Assembly (NCBI RefSeq): GCF_027533645.1
Contig: NZ_JAQAGY010000002.1
Coordinates: forward strand, 310,001-374,000
DNA length: 64,000 nucleotides
Reading direction: 5' to 3'
From: Paenibacillus caseinilyticus
Lineage (GTDB): Bacteria; Bacillota; Bacilli; Paenibacillales; NBRC-103111
The notes under the pieces: model-generated
Database searches by the model: none
What the model saw: the letters and a program-made list of their open reading frames with translations, nothing else
What the model was told of the DNA's origin: nothing
In this document: positions 1-7,262 of the stretch, piece by piece
Numbering within the stretch: the first letter of the stretch is position 1
Layout of the letters: each line of letters begins with the position of its first letter
Translations under genes and position numbers: made by a program

Positions 1-2
1 GA

Positions 3-200
3 ATCTCCATGAGATTGACGCATACCGACCTTGCTCATATGATCGGGTCGACCCGGGAGAGCGTCAACCGCCTTATCTCCGAATACCGCTCAGAAGGCGC
101 CCTGGATTTTGAGAAAGGCTACCTGACGATCAAAGACGATGCGTTCTTTAAGGACATGGTCGGTGGAACGGAGATTCCGCTGGAGCTCTGCCGCATCTAA
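3..200 (+). CDS. Crp/Fnr-family transcription regulator, C-terminal fragment
   Basis: The frame is open at the left window edge, so only the last 65 codons are present. They encode a winged helix-turn-helix of the Crp/Fnr type: an RLTHTDLA segment is followed by a recognition helix reading GSTRESVNRLI, then the usual wing (EKGYLTIKD). The cyclic-nucleotide or effector-binding domain lies outside the window, so the ligand (cAMP, FeS cluster or other) cannot be judged. Family assignment rests on the recognition helix alone. The ATG at 9 is internal to the domain and is not a start. Confidence 0.75.
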   Translation: MSMRLTHTDLAHMIGSTRESVNRLISEYRSEGALDFEKGYLTIKDDAFFKDMVGGTEIPLELCRI

Positions 201-323
201 GGGGCTCGGGCGGGGGAACGATGACAGCCGGCAAGAAAGGGACCGGGCCCTTCCCAAATGTGTTATGATGGGAAGGTTGATATCCCAGGGGGCGACTCCC
301 CGGAGAACCGGACTGAAGGAGCA

Positions 324-881
324 GTGAAAGTGGTTTATTGGATCATTCGGAATGCCGTCAAACTATGGCTCTACCTGAGATTTCGCATCCGTGTGGAAGG
401 CGTGCGACATATCCCGCAGGAAGGGTGCATTCTGGCCATGAATCACCGCAGCAATTACGATTCGCTGCTGGTGGGAGTACATACGCCGCGCAAGATGTAT
501 ATTATGGCGAAGGAGGAGCTCTTCAAGAACCGGATCGGGGCTTGGGTGATTGCGGAGATGGGCGCTTTTCCCGTCAAGCGGGGCAGTGCCGATATCCGTT
601 CCCTGAAGCATTCCCTGAAGCTGGTCGAAGAAGGCTGCCTGCTCTCCTTATTTATTGAAGGAACGCGTTCGCAATCGGAGGAGATGGGGGACCCGAAGAA
701 GGGGATCGGGTTTCTGGTCGCGAAGAGCCGCGCGCCGGTCGTACCGGTGAGGATCCAAGGGGCGTCCGGCGGCTGGTTCTCCCGCGCTTCGGTCACCTTC
801 GGGCCGCCGCTGACGGTGGAAGGCAAGGATTACGAGGAGATCGCCCGCCAGGTGTCCGATGCCATCAAGCGGTTAGCGTAA
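324..881 (+). CDS. plsC: 1-acyl-sn-glycerol-3-phosphate acyltransferase (PlsC family)
   Basis: Predicted membrane-associated enzyme that acylates lysophosphatidic acid to phosphatidic acid in phospholipid synthesis. The 185-residue product has the catalytic HX4D box (H41 to D46, NHRSNYD) and the substrate-binding EGTRS box at 112-116, correctly ordered, after an N-terminal hydrophobic segment (about 3-20). The GTG at 324 is preferred over an upstream ATG at 258 because an AAGGAG-type ribosome site lies just before it and the added 22 residues look non-coding. Length fits the short PlsC group. The paralogue's exact acyl-chain preference cannot be read from sequence. Confidence 0.85.
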   Translation: MKVVYWIIRNAVKLWLYLRFRIRVEGVRHIPQEGCILAMNHRSNYDSLLVGVHTPRKMYIMAKEELFKNRIGAWVIAEMGAFPVKRGSADIRSLKHSLKLVEEGCLLSLFIEGTRSQSEEMGDPKKGIGFLVAKSRAPVVPVRIQGASGGWFSRASVTFGPPLTVEGKDYEEIARQVSDAIKRLA

Positions 882-915
882 AGCACGTCAGGAGAGAATA
901 GGCACAACACGTCAT

Positions 916-954
916 CAGCCCGGGGACCTTTGAGTTTCCGGGCTGAGCCCTTTT
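916..954 (+). terminator. Intrinsic terminator after plsC
   Basis: An 8-bp inverted repeat, CAGCCCGG at 916-923 and CCGGGCTG at 938-945, encloses a 14-nt loop and is followed by a short T run (AGCCCTTTTAT). It separates the acyltransferase from the downstream transpeptidase gene. Confidence 0.7.
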
Positions 955-1057
955 ATCCGGCAGCCTCCGGGGGCGCTCCGGGGCGGGAGGGAATACGTCT
1001 TCCCGGCGCGTGGGAAGCTAGGTCGTGAATCGCTAGAACCTATCGGAGGACCGTGCC

Positions 1058-1612
1058 TTGAAGAGACATTGTACGCATCAACCCTGGCGTAGGCCGCTAC
1101 TGCTTCTGCTGCTCCTGCCGTGGATGTTCCTGGGTCTGCTGTGCCTGGCGGTATCTTCAGGCTATGCGGCCCCGCCTGTGCCGCCAGCCGCGGCGAGTCC
1201 GGGAGCTCCCCCTGCAGGGCTGGATGAGGAGGGCGTCTACGTCGTCATCGATAAGAAAGCGAACAGGCTGACCTTGTATATGAACGGCACCGTTCACCGG
1301 ACGTTCCCTGTGGCTACCGGGAGGAGAGCCTGGCTTACGCCGACCGGAACCTTCCATATCGTGACGAAGATCAAGAAGCCCTGGTATGTGCGCAAGAAGA
1401 TCCCGGGCGGCGATCCCGCCAATCCGCTCGGAAGCCGGTGGATGGGGCTCAATGTGCCCGGCACCGGCGGCTATACTTACGGCATCCACGGAACGAACCG
1501 TCCCTATTCGATCGGGAGCAGTGCATCTTCGGGCTGCATCCGGATGCACAACCGGGATATCGAATGGCTGTACCGACATCTCCCCTTGGGCACGGTGGTC
1601 ATAGTGAAATAA
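1058..1612 (+). CDS. L,D-transpeptidase (YkuD domain), exported
   Basis: Secreted or membrane-anchored cell-wall enzyme that forms 3-3 crosslinks, or attaches or remodels peptide stems, in peptidoglycan. The 184-residue protein starts with a basic N-terminus and a Leu-rich membrane segment (about 13-33), then a Pro/Ala linker, then a YkuD fold (58-184). The catalytic signature is intact: H144 in GIHGT, and C160 and R162 in SSGCIR. Translation is assigned to TTG 1058 because TCGGAGGACC precedes it with good spacing. No LysM domain is present, unlike B. subtilis YkuD. It is monocistronic between two terminators. Confidence 0.85.
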   Translation: MKRHCTHQPWRRPLLLLLLLPWMFLGLLCLAVSSGYAAPPVPPAAASPGAPPAGLDEEGVYVVIDKKANRLTLYMNGTVHRTFPVATGRRAWLTPTGTFHIVTKIKKPWYVRKKIPGGDPANPLGSRWMGLNVPGTGGYTYGIHGTNRPYSIGSSASSGCIRMHNRDIEWLYRHLPLGTVVIVK

Positions 1613-1678
1613 CCTTATCGCATCTTTTTAAGAAAGCAGCGTATAGAACGGCGGGGATCGGTGCAATATAATATCAAC

Positions 1679-1895
1679 GGTGAAAGAGCGAGGTGTGGTA
1701 CCGTTGAGTGCATCAATGGAGTATACACAAGAAGTTGCTTCTGACTCGAGATAGAGCGGAGGGATGTGCCAAAGACACGTTAATGTAGTCCATGTGCTGC
1801 AGTAGTGTGGGTGAGGTAGACCGAAGCGAGGTTCGAGGTTCAAGGCAATACCAAATTCATTTCACCGTTGGAAGGGACTCCGCAAGGGGTCCTTT
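1679..1895 (+). ncRNA. Candidate structured RNA with own promoter and terminator (6S-like architecture, unproven)
   Basis: A perfect TATAAT (1667-1672; the -35 is weak) would start transcription near 1679. The region ends in an intrinsic terminator: GGACTCC 1875-1881 pairs with GGGGTCC 1886-1892 around a GCAA loop, then five T. The first and last bases pair over about 180 nt (TCAACGGTGAA 1674-1684 against TTCACCGTTG 1861-1870), giving a closing helix. No credible reading frame with a ribosome site lies inside. A length of about 215 nt, a long closed hairpin and an end terminator resemble 6S RNA, but I could not match conserved 6S bubble sequence. It could instead be another sRNA. Confidence 0.45.
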
Positions 1896-2024
1896 TTCCG
1901 CATTCCGTTTTTCCGTACCGAAGGATGAATATCCAAAATTGGTGCCCTTCCATGTTCGTCCGGTTCCGATCTCTTTCCTCTAGCATCTACTGGTAGTAGC
2001 TTAAGAGGGAAGGAGATGATCGAT

Positions 2025-2261
2025 ATGGCGCGTCCCCGCATTCCTCAGCCTCCGGATGTGGTTACGCTTCGCGTGGTCCGCAACCCCCTGACCGGCCGGC
2101 GGGAGATTACCGGCAGCAGCGTCATCGGCAGCGCGGCTCCCTGCACATCCCTGCTTACTGCGGGCAGCCGTCTCGGCCCGGCCGTACGCTGCCTGGTCCG
2201 AAGTGGATTCCGGCTGATCGCCCGCGTGCCGGGAGTGCTGGTATTCCGCCGCTTCCGCTGA
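2025..2261 (+). CDS. Small Arg-rich protein of unknown function
   Basis: A 78-residue open frame, rich in Arg, Pro and Val, with no Lys and no clear membrane segment. GGGAAGGAG at about 2006-2013 is well placed for the ATG at 2025 and too close to the alternative ATG at 2016. A reverse-strand open frame covers the same region but has no ribosome site. I recognise no family. It is bracketed by the candidate RNA upstream and a terminator downstream, so if expressed it is monocistronic. Confidence 0.4.
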   Translation: MARPRIPQPPDVVTLRVVRNPLTGRREITGSSVIGSAAPCTSLLTAGSRLGPAVRCLVRSGFRLIARVPGVLVFRRFR

Positions 2262-2300
2262 GCAGCGGTTCGCGTGCGCTTCCATTCCATCTAAGCTTTG

Positions 2301-2345
2301 TTCTATGAAGCTATGTTCTGTGAAGTTCATTCCATGAAGCTCTTT
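2301..2345. repeat. Degenerate 15-bp tandem repeat
   Basis: Three imperfect copies of a motif close to TTCTGTGAAGTTCAT lie head to tail with a period of about 15 bp. The rest of 2262-2437 holds no gene that I can support. Confidence 0.4.
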
Positions 2346-2437
2346 CCATGTAGTAAGCCGCCCTTCGCTGCGAACAGGTCAGGGTGAAGCGCCGCCTTCG
2401 CCCTTCGGTGACATTCCCTATCGGTAAGCGAACCACA

Positions 2438-2473
2438 AAGAGGCCCCCGTAAGCGCTCTACGGGAGGCCTCTT
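2438..2473. terminator. Bidirectional terminator between convergent small genes
   Basis: AAGAGGCC...CCGTA pairs with TACGGG...GGCCTCTT around a short loop. A-rich and T-rich flanks occur on the two sides, fitting termination of the plus-strand 2025 gene and the minus-strand DUF1328 gene. Confidence 0.65.
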
Positions 2474-2531
2474 CTTCATGTCCGGATGGCCTCCTGTAGG
2501 GAGGCCGGTGTCGGGGCTGTGTTTTTACGGA

Positions 2532-2699
2532 TCAACGGGCCCGGTTCCCCCGTCCCATGAAGAAGCTGGCGACGAAGAGGATCAGGAACACGACGAACAG
2601 GCTTTTGGCGATACCCGCCGCCATGCCCGCCATCCCGAGGAAACCGAACACGCCTGTCACCACGGCGACCAGCAGGAATACGAACGACCAATAGAACAT
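2532..2699 (-). CDS. DUF1328 small membrane protein (YtjA-like)
   Basis: A 55-residue protein with two hydrophobic helices split by a [11 protein letters not shown] turn, the standard DUF1328 layout. It begins MFYWSFVF and ends in a basic GRGNRAR tail. It is an inner-membrane protein of unknown role that appears in stress regulons of other bacteria. Start at 2699 is supported by AAGGGGGTG on the minus strand a few bases upstream. The open frame extends further upstream, but those residues look non-coding. Confidence 0.8.
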   Translation of the reverse strand: MFYWSFVFLLVAVVTGVFGFLGMAGMAAGIAKSLFVVFLILFVASFFMGRGNRAR

Positions 2700-2917
2700 G
2701 AGAACACCCCCTTCCGTCCGTGTGTACCGCGGCTTCCGCCTTGAGTTTGCTTGCCATGAGTTTACCCCGGCCTTCGAAGGCCGAAACAAGGGAGAAGCGC
2801 GCCATGGTGTGTATAAGCTTGGTTTTTATGCTCTGCGGCGGGCATCCGCCTGGCCCGATTGCACGGCGGCGGCATAGAGTGGGTGTACGGTGGAAACCAC
2901 GCTTAGGAGGCCCCCAA

Positions 2918-2995
2918 GTGGAACTATACGAAGCGCTTGTTCTTATTCTCGTGTTATTTATTCTGCTGCTGATTGTCCTGCTGTTGTTCGTGTGA
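2918..2995 (+). CDS. 25-residue single-helix membrane peptide
   Basis: A GTG at 2918 follows TTAGGAGG (about 2903-2910) with ideal spacing and opens a 25-codon frame. It encodes MELYEA followed by about 19 nearly uninterrupted Leu/Ile/Val/Phe residues, so one transmembrane helix. The hydrophobic core resembles the short YjcZ-type sporulation peptides of Bacillus, but the Gly/Cys-rich head is missing, so the family is uncertain. Confidence 0.5.
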   Translation: MELYEALVLILVLFILLLIVLLLFV

Positions 2996-3214
2996 ATCCG
3001 CCAGGCTGCCCCGCCACCGGGGCGGCCGGGTGAGCCTGTCTTTTCTTCCCGCCCATAACTCTCCGGGCGAAAGCCTTGTGCCCTACCCTGCCCGCAGATA
3101 AGGGGAGCGCTGTCCCTTTTTTCCACATCTTCATCTTCTTCCCATCTATAACTTGGACAGGCGGAGCTCATAATGTATATGTTGCAATGCACTGCCGGAG
3201 AAGGGAGGGTACCT

Positions 3215-4060
3215 ATGGAAGATTGGTGGCATATTGGCCTGCGCTCGCTTGCTGCCGTCGCCGTATTGTTCACCATCACGCGTCTGCTGGGCAAGAAGCA
3301 GATCTCACAACTCAGCTTCTTCGAGTACATCACGGGGATCGTTATAGGGGAGCTGGCCGGCTTCATATCGACGGAGCTGGAGGCTCACTTCATTCACGGC
3401 ATTACCGCCATGCTGGTCTGGTTTGTGGTTCCGTTGTTCCTAGAACACCTCACCCTGAAGAACAAGCGGCTGCGGGATGTGCTCGAAGGCAAGGGAACGG
3501 TCTTCATCCAGCATGGCAAAGTGCTGGAGGATAACCTTCGGAAGGAGCGCTTTTCCTCGGACGAGCTGATGGAGGAACTGAGGACGAAGAAGGTGTTTCG
3601 TCTGGCTGATGTGGAGTTCGCCATGCTGGAGGCCAGCGGAGAGCTCAGCATTCTGACCAAGGAAGAGGCCAAGAAGCTGAAGCCCAAAGACGCGGGAGCC
3701 GCGGACGAATGCATCCCGCAGGCGGTCATTATGGACGGTCATCTGATGGACGACGCCATGTGCAGCTTGGGTATGACCCGGGAATGGCTATTTGGAGAGC
3801 TGGACAAGCAGGGCTTAACGGTACAGGATGTTTTTCTCGCCCAGATCGACGCCAAGGGGAAGCTGTATATAGATCTGTACGAGGATGGAGCCAAGCCGCC
3901 GGTCCTTCAGGCCCCCTCCGGTCTTCTGACCGCCCTGAAGCAGTGTGAATCATACCTGATAGCGCAGGGACAGAGCAAGGACAGCAGCCAGGCGGACGAG
4001 GTCTATGCCGAATGCGCCTCTATGCTGGGAGACATTATCCGGCGGGTTGAGAACGTGTAG
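3215..4060 (+). CDS. DUF421 membrane protein (YetF-like), first gene of spoVA-type operon
   Basis: A 281-residue protein with three N-terminal membrane helices (about 8-25, 36-56, 68-88) and a cytoplasmic DUF421 domain containing the typical GKGTVFIQHGKVLEDNLRKE segment, then a variable C-terminal extension. DUF421 proteins accompany spoVAC-spoVAD-spoVAE in the mobile spoVA clusters of Bacillus and affect spore germination and heat resistance. The same association here supports a spore-membrane role. ATG 3215 is chosen because GGAGGGTACC precedes it; an upstream ATG at 3173 lacks a site. The gene sits 48 bp before spoVAC. Confidence 0.8.
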   Translation: MEDWWHIGLRSLAAVAVLFTITRLLGKKQISQLSFFEYITGIVIGELAGFISTELEAHFIHGITAMLVWFVVPLFLEHLTLKNKRLRDVLEGKGTVFIQHGKVLEDNLRKERFSSDELMEELRTKKVFRLADVEFAMLEASGELSILTKEEAKKLKPKDAGAADECIPQAVIMDGHLMDDAMCSLGMTREWLFGELDKQGLTVQDVFLAQIDAKGKLYIDLYEDGAKPPVLQAPSGLLTALKQCESYLIAQGQSKDSSQADEVYAECASMLGDIIRRVENV

Positions 4061-4108
4061 GAAGCATGGCGTGCGGAAGCAGGCAGCGGAGAAAGGAGTG
4101 TTCAGCCC

Positions 4109-4588
4109 ATGGCAACGAATGTGAAAAACGGAAAGGCCCAATGGAACAAAAAGCAGTACCAGGATTTTGCCAAAACGAAGGAGCCGGCCCGTCCGGTTCT
4201 GCGCAACTGCCTTCGGGCGTTCCTGGTGGGCGGGTTCATCTGCCTGATCGGACAAGGCTTGACGGAGCTGTTCATTCACGGATTCGGGTTTACCAAAGAG
4301 ACGGCGGGCAACCCTACGGTGGCCGTCCTTATTATCATTTCCGTCCTTCTGACAAGTTTTGGCGTGTACGATAAGATCGCCCAATGGGCCGGTGCGGGTT
4401 CGGCGGTCCCGGTCACGGGCTTCGCCAACTCGGTCTGCTCGGCTGCGCTGGAGCACAAGAGCGAAGGCTATGTGCTTGGCGTGGGAGGCAATATGTTCAA
4501 GCTGGCCGGCTCGGTCATCGTGTTCGGTGTCGTGGCCGCCTTTTTCGTAGGTATCGTGCACTGGATCTTCGGATGGGGGGTTGGCTGA
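4109..4588 (+). CDS. spoVAC: Stage V sporulation protein AC
   Basis: A 159-residue integral membrane protein of the dipicolinic-acid (DPA) channel in the spore inner membrane. SpoVAC is the mechanosensitive-like subunit. After a basic N-terminus come hydrophobic helices with the conserved FLVGGFICLIGQ and GAGSAVPVTGFANS segments of the SpoVAC/SpoVAE fold. AGAAAGGAG lies upstream of the ATG. Four bases separate it from spoVAD, so translation is probably coupled. The cluster has C, D and E but not A, B or F, as in spoVA2-type operons. A second canonical spoVA operon may exist outside the window. Confidence 0.9.
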   Translation: MATNVKNGKAQWNKKQYQDFAKTKEPARPVLRNCLRAFLVGGFICLIGQGLTELFIHGFGFTKETAGNPTVAVLIIISVLLTSFGVYDKIAQWAGAGSAVPVTGFANSVCSAALEHKSEGYVLGVGGNMFKLAGSVIVFGVVAAFFVGIVHWIFGWGVG

Positions 4589-4591
4589 CCG

Positions 4592-5614
4592 ATGCTGATC
4601 GGGGAACAAAGCTGGGAATTCAAGAGACGGCCTGTTATTCTGGGCACATCGTCCGTCGTTGGTCCGGATGAAGGCAAGGGACCCCTCGGGGATCAGTTCG
4701 ACGTGGTCCATGAGGACACGAAGATCGGACAGGACAGCTGGGAGAAGGCCGAGAAAAAGATGCTGGAGGAAGCGGCAGAACTGGCATTGAAGCATGCAAA
4801 CATGCCGAAGGAGCAGCTCCAGTTCTATGTAGGAGGAGACCTGCTCAACCAGATCATCTCGAACTCCTTCGCCGTGCGGACGATGCAGGTTCCGTACCTC
4901 GGCATCTTCGGTGCCTGCTCCACCTCCATGGAGGGGCTGGCCATCGCCTCGATGATCATCGACTCGGGCTTCGGAGAGCGGGTCATGGCCGGCACCTGCA
5001 GCCATAACTGCACGGCGGAGAAACAGTTCCGCTACCCGACCGAATACGGCTCCCAGAAGCCTCCTACCGCGCAGTATACGGTAACGGGAGCGGGGGCGGC
5101 TGTGCTCGGGCTGAAGGGGGACGGGCCTGTCGTGACGGGAGCGACGATCGGCCGGGTCATCGACCTCGGGATCAAGGACCCGTTCAACATGGGCGCGGCC
5201 ATGGCACCGGCGGCGGTGGATACGCTGACCGCGCACTTCCGGGACTTCGGCCGGGAGCCGGGCTATTACGATCTGATCGTGACGGGCGATCTGGCCACGG
5301 TAGGGTACGACATTGCCTGCGACCTGCTCCGGGAGCGGGGCATCGATATGACGCAGACTCTCTACCAGGACTGCGGCAAGCTGATCTATGACCTTGAGAA
5401 GCAGAATGTGCAGGCGGGGGGAAGCGGCTGCGGCTGCTCGGCGACCGTGACGTACGGGCCGCTCCTGAAGCGCATGAAAAAAGGAGAATTAAACCGCATT
5501 CTGGTGGTGGCGACCGGAGCGCTGCTCTCGCCGCTTTCCTTCCAGCAGGGAGAGAGCATCCCGGGAATAGCCCATGCGGTGGCCATCGAGAGAGGAGAGG
5601 TGCAGAATGGATGA
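4592..5614 (+). CDS. spoVAD: Stage V sporulation protein AD (thiolase-fold DPA-binding protein)
   Basis: A 340-residue soluble, membrane-peripheral protein that binds DPA during its import into the forespore. It has a thiolase/ketosynthase fold: the nucleophile-elbow-like segment GACSTSMEGLA is near residues 108-118, and a Gly-rich GSGCGCSA segment lies in the C-terminal half. Length and motif order fit SpoVAD. It begins 4 nt after spoVAC and overlaps spoVAE by 8 nt, a tight three-gene unit. Known SpoVAD proteins bind DPA and have no demonstrated thiolase activity. Confidence 0.92.
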   Translation: MLIGEQSWEFKRRPVILGTSSVVGPDEGKGPLGDQFDVVHEDTKIGQDSWEKAEKKMLEEAAELALKHANMPKEQLQFYVGGDLLNQIISNSFAVRTMQVPYLGIFGACSTSMEGLAIASMIIDSGFGERVMAGTCSHNCTAEKQFRYPTEYGSQKPPTAQYTVTGAGAAVLGLKGDGPVVTGATIGRVIDLGIKDPFNMGAAMAPAAVDTLTAHFRDFGREPGYYDLIVTGDLATVGYDIACDLLRERGIDMTQTLYQDCGKLIYDLEKQNVQAGGSGCGCSATVTYGPLLKRMKKGELNRILVVATGALLSPLSFQQGESIPGIAHAVAIERGEVQNG

Positions 5615-5984
5615 TGCCATGCAGTTCTTATGGGCCTTCCTGGTCGGCGGCGCGATCTGCGTCATCGGCCAGCTGCTCATTGATGTGAAGAAGCTGACGC
5701 CTGCCCATACGATGAGTGCGCTGGTGGTGGCCGGCGCACTGCTCGACGGCATTCCGGCCGGCGGCAAGAGCGTCTACGACCGGCTCACCGACTTCGCGGG
5801 AGCTGGAGCGACCGTGCCGATCACAAGCTTCGGGAACGCGCTGGTGCACGGTGCCCTGACCGAGCTTGTGGAAGACGGTCCGATCGGCATCATTACCGGG
5901 ATCTTCTCGATTACGTCGGCGGGCATCTCGGCGGCGATCATCTTCTCGTTTCTGGCCGCTTTGGCATTCCGGCCGCAGGGCTGA
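5607..5984 (+). CDS. spoVAE: Stage V sporulation protein AE (AEb type)
   Basis: A 125-residue membrane protein paralogous to SpoVAC. It carries FLVGGAICVIGQ near the N-terminus and GAGATVPITSFGN in the middle, followed by two further hydrophobic helices. ATG 5607 overlaps the end of spoVAD by 8 bp and is preceded by GAGAGGAGAGG, whereas the ATG at 5574 lies deep in spoVAD. It would form part of the membrane channel for DPA with SpoVAC. The operon ends at the terminator at 6025-6065. Confidence 0.9.
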   Translation: MDDAMQFLWAFLVGGAICVIGQLLIDVKKLTPAHTMSALVVAGALLDGIPAGGKSVYDRLTDFAGAGATVPITSFGNALVHGALTELVEDGPIGIITGIFSITSAGISAAIIFSFLAALAFRPQG

Positions 5985-6024
5985 CCGGCCCCTTATGTTG
6001 CCGGTGGATTCCCTTCTTCCTTAG

Positions 6025-6065
6025 GCTCCGGATGACCTGCACCAGCAGGCTCTCCGGGGCTTTTC
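6025..6065 (+). terminator. Intrinsic terminator of the spoVA operon
   Basis: GCTCCGGA (6025-6032) pairs with TCCGGGGC (6053-6060) around a 20-nt loop and is followed directly by TTTT. The remaining gap up to 6298 holds AT-richer sequence that probably carries the promoter of the MoxR operon; no gene was seen there. Confidence 0.65.
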
Positions 6066-6298
6066 GCGTGTCCGCCTTGTACCGGGACAGCACAATTTCC
6101 CAAAAGAATTCATCCATTTTATCCGTATACGTGCCAGGGACCCTTCCTGTACAATAGAGGGTGTTGTATGCGTGATGTTATATTACATTTTGATGTCAAT
6201 CCGCCGGGAATCATAACCTTTTTTATTCTGCTGCGTATATACTTTGTACAACTCATCTTACAGCTCATCGTACAACTCATCGAGGAGGCCGGACGTCA

Positions 6299-7258
6299 AT
6301 GGAAACTGTCATTAGTGAAGAACTTGCCGTGCTTAAGCGCATTCAAACCAATCTCGAAGCTTGCATCCTCGGCAAAACCGACGAAATATTACTGCTGCTC
6401 ACCGCCATGCTGGCCGGCGGGCACGTGCTCTTAGAAGATGTTCCGGGTACGGGCAAAACCGTACTGATCAAAGCGCTAGCCAAATCGATCCACGGCCAGT
6501 TCCGCCGGATTCAGTGCAATCCGGACCTGCTGCCTACCGATATAACGGGCGTCTCCATCTATCATCCGAAGGAGGAAGTATTCCTCTTCCGCCCGGGTCC
6601 GATCATGACGCATATTCTGCTCGCCGACGAGATTAACCGGGCTACGACGAAGACGCAGTCGGCCCTGCTCGAGGCGATGGAGGAGCGGCATATTACCGTG
6701 GACGGCGCCACGCACGAGCTGCCGAAGCCCTTCCTGCTGCTCGCCACGCAGAACCCGATCGACTTCGAAGGGACCTATATTCTGCCGGAAGCCCAGCTCG
6801 ACCGCTTCATGATGAAATTCTCCATGGGCTACCCCGATGCGGAGACGGAGACCCGGATGATCGTGTCCCAAAGCGTATCGCATCCGCTCGATTCCCTCGA
6901 GCCGGTGGCCGAAGTGGAGCAGATTCTCGCCATTCAGGCGCTCGTCAAGCAGGTGCATCTCGACGAAGCGGTGGCGAACTATCTCGTGTCGGTGATCCGC
7001 CTGACCCGGGAGAACCCCGCCATTTATCTGGGGGCCAGCCCCCGGGCCACGCTGGCTATGGTGCAGGCGGCCAAGGCTTATGCGCTGCTCAAAGGCAGGG
7101 ATTATGTGCTCCCGGACGATATCAAATTTTTGGCGCCGTATGTGCTCGGACACCGGATTATTCTCCAGGCCGAGGCCCGGATGGAGGGAGCTACGGTCGG
7201 CAGCGTCCTCCAATCCGTGTTCCATCAGGTGAAGGTGCCGGTCCGCCTGGAGAGGTGA
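6299..7258 (+). CDS. MoxR-family AAA+ ATPase
   Basis: A 319-residue ATPase with Walker A DVPGTGKT (47-54), Walker B ILLADE (106-111) and sensor ATQNP. It has the MoxR C-terminal lid domain. MoxR proteins act as chaperone-like remodelling ATPases for the products of adjacent DUF58 and transglutaminase genes. The same trio follows here (4-bp gap, then a 4-bp overlap), forming one operon. The ATG at 6299 is preceded by GAGGAGGCC. The substrate is not known in Firmicutes. Confidence 0.88.
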   Translation: METVISEELAVLKRIQTNLEACILGKTDEILLLLTAMLAGGHVLLEDVPGTGKTVLIKALAKSIHGQFRRIQCNPDLLPTDITGVSIYHPKEEVFLFRPGPIMTHILLADEINRATTKTQSALLEAMEERHITVDGATHELPKPFLLLATQNPIDFEGTYILPEAQLDRFMMKFSMGYPDAETETRMIVSQSVSHPLDSLEPVAEVEQILAIQALVKQVHLDEAVANYLVSVIRLTRENPAIYLGASPRATLAMVQAAKAYALLKGRDYVLPDDIKFLAPYVLGHRIILQAEARMEGATVGSVLQSVFHQVKVPVRLER

Positions 7259-7262
7259 GGAC

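Noticed and set aside
1792..1983. Possible 63-codon gene inside the candidate RNA
   Set aside because: It has no ribosome site and runs through the terminator hairpin at 1875-1892.
3950..5236. 428-codon minus-strand frame across spoVAC and spoVAD
   Set aside because: Shadow of the spoVA genes, with an Arg/His/Asp-rich composition typical of reverse GC-rich frames.
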